Below are positions 55,275-64,000 of a DNA stretch of 64,000 nt, one piece after another. Origin of the DNA: Verrucomicrobiota bacterium (GTDB lineage Bacteria; Verrucomicrobiota; Verrucomicrobiia; Opitutales; Opitutaceae). Position 1 is the stretch's first letter, and the number at the start of each line of letters is the position of its first letter. Made by a program: the position numbers and the translations under genes. The stretch lies in the NCBI GenBank assembly GCA_016721945.1, contig JADKHC010000008.1, positions 62,001-126,000 of the forward strand. Direction: 5' to 3'. The notes beneath the pieces are model-generated. The model was not told where the DNA came from. It saw only the letters and a list, made by a program, of their open reading frames with translations, and made no database searches.

Positions 55275-57521
55275 CTACGGCTTGGCATCGAGCCGGTGAC
55301 GAACCAGCTCAACGAGTGCATAGATCGAGAACGGCTTGCGGAGAAAATTCACCCCAGGCTCCAGGGTTAAGTCCCGGGAGACGTTGTCGCTCGTGAAACC
55401 ACTGACGTAGATAACCTTTAGGCCTGCGCACAGTTTCTGGATTTTTCGGGACAGCTCACCTCCATTCAATCCGCCAGGCATCACCAGATCGGTTATGAGC
55501 ATGTCCACTTTCGCACCGTTTTCGATCACCCGTTCGGTGGCTTCAGTGCCATTCGCGGCAAGTAAGACGCGATAACCATAACGCTCCAGAGTGATCTGCA
55601 TCAGGTGCCGGATGGTTTGCTCGTCCTCGGCAATGAGGATCGTTTCGGTGCCGCCTTTGAGGGTTGCCGGGAGAAGCGCGGGCTGCTGCTTCACCGTATC
55701 GGTCAGGGAGACTGGCAGGAAAATATCGAAGGCGGTGCCTTGACCAAGCTCGCTCGCAACTTCGATCCAGCCGTTGTGCAGCTTCACGATGCCAAACACG
55801 GTGGCGAGACCGAGCCCAGTACCTCGGCCCGCCTCCTTGGTGGTAAAGAATGGTTCGTAAATATGGGAAAGATGTTCGGGGGCTATGCCGACGCCGGTAT
55901 CTAGGGCCTCCAGCTGAAGGAATCTGCCCGGCCGACCACCGGGATGCTTCGGGATGGCAGCGGCATCGAGCGTGATCTCGCTCACGTTGAGATCGAGCCG
56001 ACCGCCGTTGGGCATGGCGTCGCGGCTGTTTACCGCCAGATTCATGACCACTTGTTCGATCATGCCCGGGTCAGCGAGCAGAGGAGGCAGTCCCGGCGCG
56101 GCTTGGGTTTTGAGCACGATGTCTTCACCGAGTATTCTGTGGAGCAACCGGGCCATGTCTTCCACCAATCCCGGCAGGTCGATGAGGCGTGTCTCTTTCG
56201 ACTGCTTGCGACTGAAGGCGAGTAATTGCCGGGTGAGGTTGGCCGCCCGGTCGGCGGTTTTGGCGATTAGATCAACGCCAGCGCGCGATTCAGCATTGAG
56301 CACCGGGTTTTGACCCAAAATAGCGGCTTCGAACTGGACGATGGTGAGGAGATTATTGAAATCATGCGCGACACCCGCGGCGAGCTGGCCGATGGCATCC
56401 ATCTTCTGTGACTGTCGGAGTTGCTCCTCCAAGCGAAGCCGCTCAGTGATGTCGCCAACATAACAATGCACCACCGACAAACCGGCGATGGGATAAAAGG
56501 ACCACGACAGCGTACGCGCGCCATGCCTGGTTTCGCTGCACAGGCGTGGCTCACCACTTGCCAGGCATTCGATCACGATCTGGCGTGTATCTGGGAGTAA
56601 CAGACCCAGGATATCGGAGCAACCGGCCCCTTCAGCCATGGCTTGCGCGGCTCGGTTGGAGTAAACAAGTTGCCCATCAGCCGAAAACTCGAGCACGGGG
56701 TTGGGATTCAACATCGGGAAAACTGCGAGACGGCGTATCTCGGCGTCGGCTTGTTTGCGTCCGGTGAGGTCTTGTTTGATGGCAATGAAGTGCGTGATGC
56801 TGCCGGCTGCGTCGCGAACCGGGGTGATGGTCTGCTCCTCAGGATAAAGGTTGCCATCCTTGGATCTGTTTATGAGTTCGCCATGCCAGGCATGGCCCGA
56901 GAGAATGGTTGCCCAAAGGCCTGCATAAACCTCCTCCTTCACGCAACCGGACTTGAGCAGATCCCGCGGATTCCGTCCGATGGCCTCGGCTGCGGAGTAG
57001 CCGGTAAGCGTTGAGAATGCCGGGTTGACCCAAAGTATTATCCCGGTGCAATCGGTTATAAGAATGGCATTGGCGGCCGCGACGAGTGCGGCATTCCCCA
57101 GATGTAACTGTGCTTCGGTTTGCTTATGCTGCTGAAGCAGGCGCCATTCGCGCAACGTACGCACCACGGTGCGAGCCATGCCGGAAAACGCCTCCGGTGA
57201 TTTTACGATATAGTCCAGCGCGCCCGCCTTGAGCACCTCGACCACCGATTGCTCGTTGCCGTGACTGGTCATGACCAGCACAGGAAACGGTCCGGCTTCC
57301 GGCGGAGAGGTCAGCGCCTCCACCGCCGAACCATCCGGCAGGTTAAGATCAAGGATGGCAATATCCGGCGCGCAAGCGGCGACCGCCTGGCCGTATTCGC
57401 GCAATGTCGCAGCCACGCGTATCGTGGCTTTCACCTCACTCGTTTCGAAAGCTCGCTCGATGGCAGTAATATGAGCGGCTTCATCTTCCACCAAGAGAAT
57501 GGTTATGACTTTGGAGTTCAT
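55275..57521 (-). CDS. hybrid histidine kinase: REC-PAS-PAS-HisKA-HATPase-REC
   Basis: A 748-residue soluble protein. The N-terminal receiver has DIAILDLNLPDG with the phospho-Asp near 58. PAS1 (WVNPAFSTLTGYSAAEAIG) and PAS2 (LEFSADGQLVYSNRAAQAM) follow. HisKA has VAHDFNNLLTIV, the HATPase has GRGTGLGLATVFGIVKLHNG, and the C-terminal receiver has MLITDLVMPGG. It is an intermediate node that can receive and pass phosphate. It is the last gene of a minus-strand operon, 19 bases after the receiver gene. Its N-terminal receiver closely resembles that of the 57981 gene (DLNLPDG, SPPE, ALDY-VKSPEAF), suggesting duplication. Confidence 0.92.
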   Translation of the reverse strand: MNSKVITILLVEDEAAHITAIERAFETSEVKATIRVAATLREYGQAVAACAPDIAILDLNLPDGSAVEALTSPPEAGPFPVLVMTSHGNEQSVVEVLKAGALDYIVKSPEAFSGMARTVVRTLREWRLLQQHKQTEAQLHLGNAALVAAANAILITDCTGIILWVNPAFSTLTGYSAAEAIGRNPRDLLKSGCVKEEVYAGLWATILSGHAWHGELINRSKDGNLYPEEQTITPVRDAAGSITHFIAIKQDLTGRKQADAEIRRLAVFPMLNPNPVLEFSADGQLVYSNRAAQAMAEGAGCSDILGLLLPDTRQIVIECLASGEPRLCSETRHGARTLSWSFYPIAGLSVVHCYVGDITERLRLEEQLRQSQKMDAIGQLAAGVAHDFNNLLTIVQFEAAILGQNPVLNAESRAGVDLIAKTADRAANLTRQLLAFSRKQSKETRLIDLPGLVEDMARLLHRILGEDIVLKTQAAPGLPPLLADPGMIEQVVMNLAVNSRDAMPNGGRLDLNVSEITLDAAAIPKHPGGRPGRFLQLEALDTGVGIAPEHLSHIYEPFFTTKEAGRGTGLGLATVFGIVKLHNGWIEVASELGQGTAFDIFLPVSLTDTVKQQPALLPATLKGGTETILIAEDEQTIRHLMQITLERYGYRVLLAANGTEATERVIENGAKVDMLITDLVMPGGLNGGELSRKIQKLCAGLKVIYVSGFTSDNVSRDLTLEPGVNFLRKPFSIYALVELVRHRLDAKP

Positions 57522-57540
57522 GGTTTTATGTTTTCGCTAA

Positions 57541-57984
57541 TCAATCCGGATACTGATTCCACGCGAGCCAGTAGAAACCGAAAGCTTCCATGAGTTTGGT
57601 GAACTTGTCGAAGTCCACCGGCTTCACCAGATAACTGCCCGCGCCTCGGGCGTAGGCATTGGTTAGATCAGATTCGGAGGCGGAGGTCGTGAGCACAACG
57701 GTCGGGATGGATTTCAGATTTTCATCGGCCTTGATCCGGCGTAGCACCTCGAGGCCGTCCACTTTCGGCAGGCGCAAATCCAGAAGAATGAGCGTCGGGC
57801 GAGGGATGCTGGAAGGATCGGCATATGCCCCATGATGGAAAAGGTAATCCAGTGCAGCCTGTCCGTCCTCCACGTGGACGATGCGGTTGGCCACGCGAAA
57901 ATCGGCGAGGTTGCGACGCACGATTTCGGCATGCGCAAGATCGTCCTCAACGAGCAGAATATTGATGGGCCCTCCTTTGGTCAT
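57541..57984 (-). CDS. single-domain response regulator (Rcp1-like)
   Basis: A 147-residue receiver-only protein. ILLVEDDLAHAEIVRR gives the acidic pocket, LILLDLRLPKVDG the phospho-Asp (near residue 67), VVLTTS the conserved Thr and YLVKPVDF the Lys. The insertion VEDGQAALDYLFHHGAYADP is typical of cyanobacterial phytochrome-associated Rcp1-type regulators. It acts as a phosphate shuttle or protein-binding output. Its start overlaps the stop of the preceding gene by 4 bases, so the two are translationally coupled. Confidence 0.93.
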   Translation of the reverse strand: MTKGGPINILLVEDDLAHAEIVRRNLADFRVANRIVHVEDGQAALDYLFHHGAYADPSSIPRPTLILLDLRLPKVDGLEVLRRIKADENLKSIPTVVLTTSASESDLTNAYARGAGSYLVKPVDFDKFTKLMEAFGFYWLAWNQYPD

Positions 57985-58673
57985 AGTATTGGGTTCGACT
58001 TTCGTTGTTCGGCATCCGGGATTTGCTCCTCGTCAGACTCGTTGCAATCTAGTCCCGGGAAATATTTCTGGGCGCACTTGGGGCAGAGTCCGTGGGTGAA
58101 AGTGACATCGGAATGCGCCTGAATGTAGTTTTCCACCTGGCTCCAGTAGCCCTTGTCATCGCGGATTTGTTTGCAGCCAGCACAGATGGGGAGGAGCCCG
58201 CTCAACGCTTTCACCTTGGCGAGCGCTTCCTGCAATTCGGTGTTTTTCTGGCGCAGCGCCTCTACGGCATTCCGATGCGCCTGGAGCAGTTTCCACTCGC
58301 GCAAGGCACGCTCGACGGTTTGCGGCATGGCGGCAAAAGCTTCAGGCGATTTCACTGTGTAATCCAAAGCACCTGCTTTGATCGCCTGCACCGCCGCCTG
58401 CTCGCTGCCCTGACTCGTCATGATCAGTACGGGAAACTGTCCTGATTCCGGTGGAGAAGCGAGGACCTCGACGGCGCGACCATCCGGCAGGTTGAGGTCG
58501 ACCAGCGCGAGATCGGGCACACGTGCCGCCGCAGCAACACGGAATTCCCGCAAAGAGCCGACCACTTGAATACCGACAAGCATGTGCTCCGCCTCGAATG
58601 CACGTTCAATCGCGGTCGCATGGGCGGCATCATCTTCCGCCACTAGAATAAAGATCGGGGCGGTTTTAATCAT
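57981..58673 (-). CDS. response regulator with a coiled coil and Cys-rich C-terminal module
   Basis: A 230-residue protein. The receiver domain (1-~120) has AEDDAAHATAIERAFEAE, the phospho-Asp in LALVDLNLPDG and the Lys in YTVKSPEAF. A short coiled coil follows (~130-160). The C-terminal module has LLPICAGCKQIRDDKGYWSQ and then HGLCPKCAQKYFP, giving two C-x2-C pairs that could bind a metal. This module recurs at the ends of bacterial PAS/REC proteins, but its role is not known to me. It is coupled to the downstream receiver gene (4-base overlap). Confidence 0.9.
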   Translation of the reverse strand: MIKTAPIFILVAEDDAAHATAIERAFEAEHMLVGIQVVGSLREFRVAAAARVPDLALVDLNLPDGRAVEVLASPPESGQFPVLIMTSQGSEQAAVQAIKAGALDYTVKSPEAFAAMPQTVERALREWKLLQAHRNAVEALRQKNTELQEALAKVKALSGLLPICAGCKQIRDDKGYWSQVENYIQAHSDVTFTHGLCPKCAQKYFPGLDCNESDEEQIPDAEQRKSNPIL

Positions 58674-58850
58674 AAATTGGCTCCGGGCGCTTGGTGCGGA
58701 TAATCACACCTGGCAAAAAGAAAAGCGTAACAACAACCAAGGCACAAACCCAAGCCCAGAGTTTCACTACAAAGAACACAGAGGCCGGAGTTCCGATCAC
58801 TGCCGTTCTTTGTGATCCTTGTGCTCTTTGGGGTAAAATTGTCTTCGTCT

Positions 58851-61800
58851 TCATTTTGCTGAGGCCTGCGTTGTTTCGTTTTCGGGTTTGCCAGGGCCGC
58901 CAAGCGTGAAACGGAAGGTTGTGCCTTGGCCAAGTCCCCCTGATTCCGCCCAGATTTTCCCGCCATGCACCTCGACGATCCGCTTGACCAACGCGAGGCC
59001 GATACCGGTGCCCTCGCTGCGGGGATCAAGTTTTTCGAAGAGACCGAAGAGTTTAGCGTGGTGCCTCGGATCGATGCCGATGCCATTGTCGCGGACAAAA
59101 AACACCGGCCCAGAGGAGGTTTGTTCTGCCCCAATCTCAACCCGTGGCGCTGGTTGGTCACCCATGAACTTCACGGCGTTGTCCACTAGGTTTTGGAAAA
59201 CTTCCACCAGACGCGGTCGGTCACCGAGGAGAATGATTGGTTCGGTCGAGACCTGCAGGGTGACGCCGCGTTGGGCGATTTGCCCAGCGACCAAATCCAG
59301 CGCCTCTTGCACGACAGACTGCAACGGCGCGGACACGAAGGGATTCATTTTACGCCCGATCCGTGACAGATCGAGCAACTCCTCCAGCAGCCGGCCCATC
59401 TTCTCCGCCGCCCCTTGGATAAACTTCAAGTCTTTCTCCATCCGCAGGCCGTCGTTGGCTTTGATATCCTTTTCCAGAAAGCCGGCAAACGTCTTGATCG
59501 TCACGAGCGGACTCTTCAGGTCATGCGACACGGTGTAGGTGAAACGCTCCAGCGAAGCGTTTTTGTCCTGTAACTCCTGCGCTGTTTTCTGCAACGCCTC
59601 TTCGGCGTGTTTACGATCGGAAATATCGCGAATATTGCACTGAACCACCTTGGTTTGATTCACGAGGTAAACATTGCTGATGAACTCCACCTCGATCCGG
59701 TTCCCCTCCGCCGTTTCCAACGCAAGGTCTTCATAGCGAATATATCCTTTCTCCTGCAACTCGTCGAAATTGGTTTTGCTGGCGAAGACGTCCCTAAGAA
59801 ATCCCAGCTCCCAGACCTTCTTTTCCAAAAGCTGTTCGTGCGAGAAACCCAGCATCTCTATCAAGAAGGGATTTACATCCACGACCATCCCGGTCTCGGC
59901 ATCGAGAATTAAAATGCCGTCTTTTGACGATTCGAAGAGCCGACGATAACGGACTTCCGATGCTTCCAACGCCGCCTCAGCCTGCTTGCGCTCGGTGATG
60001 TCGATGATCGAGGTAATGAAATAGAGCGGCTGGCCGGCCTCGTTCCGGCGCAGGGTCGAACTGACATCGGTCCACACCGCCGAACCATTCTTATGGAGAT
60101 AACGTTTGATAAACCGCGTAGAATTTTGCTTTCCGGAAATCAGCGCATCCACCGCTTGCTGGGTTAATTCCAAGTCGGCCGGATGCGAGATTTCCTGCCA
60201 GGTCCGGTGCTGAAGCTCCGCTTGCGAGTACCCAAGCAGGTTACAGAAAGCTTGGTTGACCTGTATTGCTCCTGAGGGCCGGGTGAGGGACTTACCAACA
60301 CCGGAATGTTCAAAGAAGAATTTAAATTTATCCTCGCTCTCGCGCAGCGCCGTCTCCGCCCGCTTTCGCTCCGTGATGTCGCGGATAAACGCGGTCACTC
60401 CGGTGATGATACCGTCCTTTTGCCGGATGGGATTCCAAGCAAACTCGTAATAGATATCCAACTCTGGTTGAAGCTGGATCTCGGTGAATACTTCGCCTCC
60501 AAGCGCCCGGTCGATGCTCTGCTGGGCCAATTGCCGCAGCTGGGGATCCGCCATGCTCTCTAGCAGATTGCAGCCGATTTGAATATCAACCTGCCAGACG
60601 GTGCGCATCTCCTGCCGGTGCTTTTCGTTGAAAGCCGTGTAGCAATAGTTCCGGTCCAGCGAAAAAATCACGATATCACTCGGGCTATTGATCAGCGCAT
60701 TGAGCAAGGCATTCTGCTTCTCCATTTTCATCTCCGCGCTTTTGCGCTCCGTGATGTCGCGGTAGATTCCCAAGCTGAATTTCTGACCTTCACTCTCGAC
60801 CGACCGTGCGCTCACCTCGACGGGAAACGTCGTGCCATCCTTGCAACGATGGACCGTCTCGTACACCACGCCATTTGAAGAAACCAAACCACCAATTTGA
60901 GCCAATAAGTCCCCCGCCTTTTCCGGTGAGCGTAATCCTCCCGGAGGCAGGCGCTGCAATTCTTCCAGCGTGTAGCCATAGGTCGCGAGTGCGCGGTCGT
61001 TGGCCTCAACGACCCGTCCGGTCTCGTCCAGCAACAGAATGATGTCGTTGGCTTGCCGGGTGACCATGCCCAGCCGTTCGACTAGAATATTACGTTCACT
61101 TTCGAGGCTTAGCTGGCGGCGAAGTAACGCCTCATTTCGCTGCCGCCAGAAAGCGACGCTGGCGAAGGCCGTGGTGAGCAGCAGCAGAGCCACGATTCCT
61201 CCCGTGCGCCAAGCTTCACGGCGTACCGGGGCGTAGATCTCCGCCTGGTCCACCTTGGCAACTATGAACCACGGTGAATCCGGGACGGCTAGGCTGGCGG
61301 CGACAACGGGTACGCCACGATAATCCACGCCCTCCCGCACACCAAATTCACCCCGAACGCTTTTGGCCGCGGGCAATCGAATATCACTGACGGGATAGCG
61401 TAACGCCAAGGCAGTGTTTTGGCGGTGCCGGAGTTCGTTGAGGAAAACAACCTCGTCGCCCTCTCGACGCACGAGCAACGCCTCACAAGTCGGGCTGGGA
61501 CTAGGCCAACGCTGAATCAGCGAATTGAGATAAATCGCCGGATCGATGCGCAAAACAAGAACACCCAGCGGAGCATCGAAGCCCGACTCATCCACAATAG
61601 GTACCAGGACGCCCAGATAAACAGGCCGGTTGGGAGCGTGGCGGTGCAAATCCATGAAAACGACCTGGCCAATCTCCTGGGCCTGGGCAGCATCAGCCGC
61701 CAGTTCGGCAGGGACTGGTTCGGTTAAATCGCCGGCCGCCAACCTCCCGCCCCCTCGCGCATCGAGCAGAAAAACGCCGTCATATTGGTAGCTCATCTGG

Positions 61801-62765
61801 ATCTTCCTCATCCAGGATAGCAATTGGTGACGCGACTCCACATCCCCGGGATGCGCGAAGAAGCGGCGGACCAAGGCGGTGAAAACAGTATTTCTAAACA
61901 CCGTGTTGGCATCACCCAGTCGCTCTTTACGCCACTGCGCCAGCTCACTTACCTTCGTCTCCACGATGGAGGAAATCTGCAACTCGACCTCCGCGCGGTG
62001 ATGGATTTCGAAAGCGCGAAAATAGGATGTGCCCGTGGCAACGGCTCCCGCGAGCAACACCAAATATACGAGAAGAAACACAAGCTTGGTGCCAGGATTG
62101 CCCTGTCGCCATGCCGTAAAAACTATCGTTCCACCCAAGACCACAAACAGCGCCGCAGTCGGCACTGCCATGATCGTGAAGCCAAACCACCCATGTGAAC
62201 CAAAAGCCCGCATGAAGTAAGACACGATCGCGGTGAGAGCCAGCGTCGCCACCAGTGAGCCGAAAATGATGTTCGCGACCAGAGCCCGCTGTCCACTGCG
62301 CGTGCCATGGATAACCTCCAAGCCTGCCGCAATGAGCAAGAAACACAACGCCGTATCTGGCGCCATGCGACCTGGATTAGAGGTGCCCAGCGCACCGATC
62401 GGCTCAGAGAACAACCATTGGTCGAAACCGAAGCTGCAACCACAGGCATATTCAACAAGCGTGAGCAGACCGATCAGGCCTGCCAGCATCCCGCACAGAC
62501 GGCCTAGGCGATAAAAAAAGGTTCGGCTTCGAGGCTGTGCCTCCGACGACTGCCCCGAGAGCAGCAGCGCGAAACCGGTCAGCATAAAACCAATCGCCGT
62601 GTTCGGTTTTACGGAAACCCAGCCCGGCAGGATGCTTTTCAGCGTCGTGAGATCGAACACCCACCCAACCAAAACCATACCACCCGCCACAATCGCCAGC
62701 ATGGCCGCCAATCGCGCCACGAGCTTCGGTGTCAGCACCCGTTGGGTTAGAGTTTCAGTGGTCAT
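58851..62765 (-). CDS. multi-PAS membrane sensor histidine kinase
   Basis: A 1304-residue kinase and first gene of the operon. The N-terminus has about 8 TM helices (1-~240), then a large extracytoplasmic sensor (~250-510, Cache-like, LVPIVDESGFDAPLGVLVLR) and another TM (~515-535). At least four PAS domains follow (each ending with DITERK or DISDRK), then HisKA with YTVSHDLKSPLVTIKTFAGF (phospho-His near 1060) and a HATPase (FQNLVDNAVKF, DNGIGIDPRHH, GTGIGLALVKRIVEVHGG). There is no receiver, so it would phosphorylate the receivers encoded downstream. The ligand is unknown. The 3' end contains ATGA with a 62-codon frame that is not considered a gene. Confidence 0.92.
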   Translation of the reverse strand: MTTETLTQRVLTPKLVARLAAMLAIVAGGMVLVGWVFDLTTLKSILPGWVSVKPNTAIGFMLTGFALLLSGQSSEAQPRSRTFFYRLGRLCGMLAGLIGLLTLVEYACGCSFGFDQWLFSEPIGALGTSNPGRMAPDTALCFLLIAAGLEVIHGTRSGQRALVANIIFGSLVATLALTAIVSYFMRAFGSHGWFGFTIMAVPTAALFVVLGGTIVFTAWRQGNPGTKLVFLLVYLVLLAGAVATGTSYFRAFEIHHRAEVELQISSIVETKVSELAQWRKERLGDANTVFRNTVFTALVRRFFAHPGDVESRHQLLSWMRKIQMSYQYDGVFLLDARGGGRLAAGDLTEPVPAELAADAAQAQEIGQVVFMDLHRHAPNRPVYLGVLVPIVDESGFDAPLGVLVLRIDPAIYLNSLIQRWPSPSPTCEALLVRREGDEVVFLNELRHRQNTALALRYPVSDIRLPAAKSVRGEFGVREGVDYRGVPVVAASLAVPDSPWFIVAKVDQAEIYAPVRREAWRTGGIVALLLLTTAFASVAFWRQRNEALLRRQLSLESERNILVERLGMVTRQANDIILLLDETGRVVEANDRALATYGYTLEELQRLPPGGLRSPEKAGDLLAQIGGLVSSNGVVYETVHRCKDGTTFPVEVSARSVESEGQKFSLGIYRDITERKSAEMKMEKQNALLNALINSPSDIVIFSLDRNYCYTAFNEKHRQEMRTVWQVDIQIGCNLLESMADPQLRQLAQQSIDRALGGEVFTEIQLQPELDIYYEFAWNPIRQKDGIITGVTAFIRDITERKRAETALRESEDKFKFFFEHSGVGKSLTRPSGAIQVNQAFCNLLGYSQAELQHRTWQEISHPADLELTQQAVDALISGKQNSTRFIKRYLHKNGSAVWTDVSSTLRRNEAGQPLYFITSIIDITERKQAEAALEASEVRYRRLFESSKDGILILDAETGMVVDVNPFLIEMLGFSHEQLLEKKVWELGFLRDVFASKTNFDELQEKGYIRYEDLALETAEGNRIEVEFISNVYLVNQTKVVQCNIRDISDRKHAEEALQKTAQELQDKNASLERFTYTVSHDLKSPLVTIKTFAGFLEKDIKANDGLRMEKDLKFIQGAAEKMGRLLEELLDLSRIGRKMNPFVSAPLQSVVQEALDLVAGQIAQRGVTLQVSTEPIILLGDRPRLVEVFQNLVDNAVKFMGDQPAPRVEIGAEQTSSGPVFFVRDNGIGIDPRHHAKLFGLFEKLDPRSEGTGIGLALVKRIVEVHGGKIWAESGGLGQGTTFRFTLGGPGKPENETTQASAK

Positions 62766-63287
62766 ACGATGCCTCGCTGATCATGGGGCCGATAAGCCGT
62801 AGAGTTCTCCTCTTTTACGCCTTGATTGCAGTTGGGGTAACCGATTTGTAGGCCGACGTTGATCGTCATATAGCCGATCCCACCATCATGGGTCAACGGC
62901 AATGGATGATGGCACATTCCGAGTGTTTCAGGAGCGACACTCCATCAGCGCCAGATCAACAACACATCCTCCCTAGCAATTGCCCGCATGTGGGCACTTC
63001 GAGCTCCTAAAAACATGGAGGCCGCCCCCATGAAGAGGCGGCCCACATGACCTAACACCAAGCAAACCGTAAGAACTACATACAAGCACCGTTCCCATTG
63101 AACGATGATGACTACACAGAGGTAGACGGCGCTCGCGTGAATTCGCTCAAAAATATCTGGCGAATTCTAAATTATATTTAGGTTTCGCGTTAAACCTTGA
63201 TGGAGAATCGCTACCGAACAGCTAATTCAACCGGAGTTAAATTACCGTCTGATAAAAAATTGCGAAATCAGGCCGACTTTGAACGGC
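62766..63287. other. intergenic region between the sensor-kinase and KamA genes
   Basis: About 520 bases without a supported gene. A hairpin-rich part lies near 62985-63050 (gcccgcatgtgggc; ggccgccccc/aggcggccc). A short AT-rich stretch (taaattatatttag, around 63168-63181) precedes it on the minus strand. The promoter of the sensor-kinase operon should lie at the left end. Confidence 0.5.
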
Positions 63288-64000
63288 TCAATGATTATTT
63301 GAACCCAAATTCACGCTGGCTGGCGCGTTCTCCACCGACCTAGGGAGCGGTGTGCTCGTGAGCGGATAGCGAAACGTGTGGCCCTCGTAGTTGCGAAAAA
63401 CTACTTCGTCGTCGGTGATTTTTTCGACGTAGTCGGGATTGATCGGCACTTTGCCGCCCCCGCCAGGGGCGTCGATGACGTATTGAGGAACAGAATACCC
63501 CGTGGTGTGACCGCGCAGAGCCTCGATGATCTCCAGGCCTTTGCGCACATCGACTTTGAAGTGCGAACCGCCAGTGATGAGATCCATCTGATAGAGATAG
63601 TACGGCCGCACACGCATCCGGAGCAGACGGTGTACGAGCGATTTCATAACCTCAACATCGTCGTTCACGCCGCGTAGGAGCACGGATTGGTTACCCAACG
63701 GCACACCGGCGAACGAGAGGCGCTCGCAGGCGTCGCGCAGCTCGGCCGTTGCCTCTTTCGGATGGTTCACGTGGATGCTCATCCAGATCGGACCGTATTT
63801 TTTGAAAATCTCGCACAGCTCCGGCGTGATGCGTTGCGGGAGGAAAACCGGAATGCGCGAGCCAATGCGGATGAACTCAACGTGCTTGATCGCGCGCAAG
63901 CGGCTGAGCAGATGCTCCAGTTTTTTATCCGAGAGCAGCAGCGGATCGCCGCCCGAGAGAAGCACGTCGCGGACTTCGGGATGCGATTCGATGTAGCGCA
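63288..64000 (-). CDS. kamA: lysine 2,3-aminomutase-like radical SAM enzyme, C-terminal part (5' end outside the window)
   Basis: At least 236 residues visible and open to the window edge. DVLLSGGDPLLLSDKKLEHL is the KamA-family segment after the (unseen) CxxxCxxC cluster. RIGSRIPVFLPQRITPEL, MSIHVNHPKE, NQSVLLRGVNDD and YYLYQMDLITGGSHF (PLP/substrate region) follow, as does VIDAPGGGGKVPI. This matches lysine 2,3-aminomutase or EpmB-like proteins. The C-terminal NPDYVEKITDDEVVFRNYEG favours the KamA side. It would interconvert L-alpha-lysine and L-beta-lysine. The Fe-S cluster motif lies beyond 64000 and cannot be checked. Confidence 0.9.
   Translation of the reverse strand, partial: RYIESHPEVRDVLLSGGDPLLLSDKKLEHLLSRLRAIKHVEFIRIGSRIPVFLPQRITPELCEIFKKYGPIWMSIHVNHPKEATAELRDACERLSFAGVPLGNQSVLLRGVNDDVEVMKSLVHRLLRMRVRPYYLYQMDLITGGSHFKVDVRKGLEIIEALRGHTTGYSVPQYVIDAPGGGGKVPINPDYVEKITDDEVVFRNYEGHTFRYPLTSTPLPRSVENAPASVNLGSNNH

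Noticed and set aside
58666..58854. A 62-codon frame starting in ATGA with the stop of the multi-PAS kinase and containing one hydrophobic segment
   Set aside because: The coupling looks attractive, but the DNA consists of word-like repeat phrases (cacaaggatcacaaagaacg) and the peptide has no recognisable family.

Overview
The window is about 64 kb of GC-rich bacterial chromosome. Gene content suggests a Verrucomicrobiota member, most likely Opitutales/Opitutaceae: RNase Y together with RNase G, an exosortase-type EPS locus, large beta-propeller sensor kinases, several genes without an obvious Shine-Dalgarno site, and many word-like palindromic intergenic repeats. The taxonomic call is an inference from gene content, not a database result.

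Layout. 1-1.5 kb: 3' part of a recD2-like helicase gene interrupted by a LAGLIDADG intein. 1.6-9.6 kb: housekeeping genes (chemoreceptor, methyltransferase, DEDD exonuclease, HisN-like phosphatase, DUF2059 protein, QueF, RNase Y) separated by repeat-filled gaps. 9.7-18.8 kb: an exopolysaccharide locus (exosortase-EpsI fusion, two GT4 and one GT2 glycosyltransferases, NAD-dependent epimerase, flippase, O-antigen-ligase/polymerase-like protein). 18.87-19.62 kb: 307-bp tandem repeats. 19.7-22.9 kb: rodA and rng. 23-30.7 kb: ABC exporter pair, TonB-dependent receptor, small lipoproteins, outer-membrane barrel protein, EamA transporter. 31-36.5 kb: MsbA-like ABC exporter, phospholipase-D-like lipoprotein, PAS-SpoIIE phosphatase, small Cys-containing protein. 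36.6-39.2 kb: tRNA-Ser, DUF983 protein, the tsf-rpsB operon and an initiator-like tRNA-Met. 39.4-42.4 kb: an accessory-looking two-gene module of an Upf1/Dna2-type SF1 helicase and a winged-helix-like protein. 42.9-47 kb: a xylan-related island (GH11 xylanase, SUMF1-like protein, coiled-coil membrane protein, poly-G tract, CE4 deacetylase). 47.3-62.8 kb: a signalling block (propeller kinase plus LuxR regulator, a giant hybrid kinase, and a four-gene kinase/receiver operon). 63.3-64 kb: the C-terminal part of a KamA-type lysine 2,3-aminomutase.

How the genes work together. The EPS locus would build (GTs, epimerase), flip (Wzx-like), polymerise or ligate (O-antigen-ligase-like) and process a surface polymer alongside exosortase-dependent sorting. 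GH11 and CE4 are complementary for acetylated xylan, and the adjacent propeller sensor/LuxR pair is a plausible regulator of them. The 55-63 kb operon looks like a branched phosphorelay without a DNA-binding output.

The most unusual features are at least five families of dispersed or tandem palindromic repeats (including a ~172-bp MITE-like hairpin present four times), the helicase/winged-helix module next to a tRNA gene, the intein in a helicase core motif, a sensor kinase whose frame stays open upstream of any canonical start, a ~110-bp poly-G tract that may be an assembly artefact, and an initiator-like tRNA with a paired 1:72 position.
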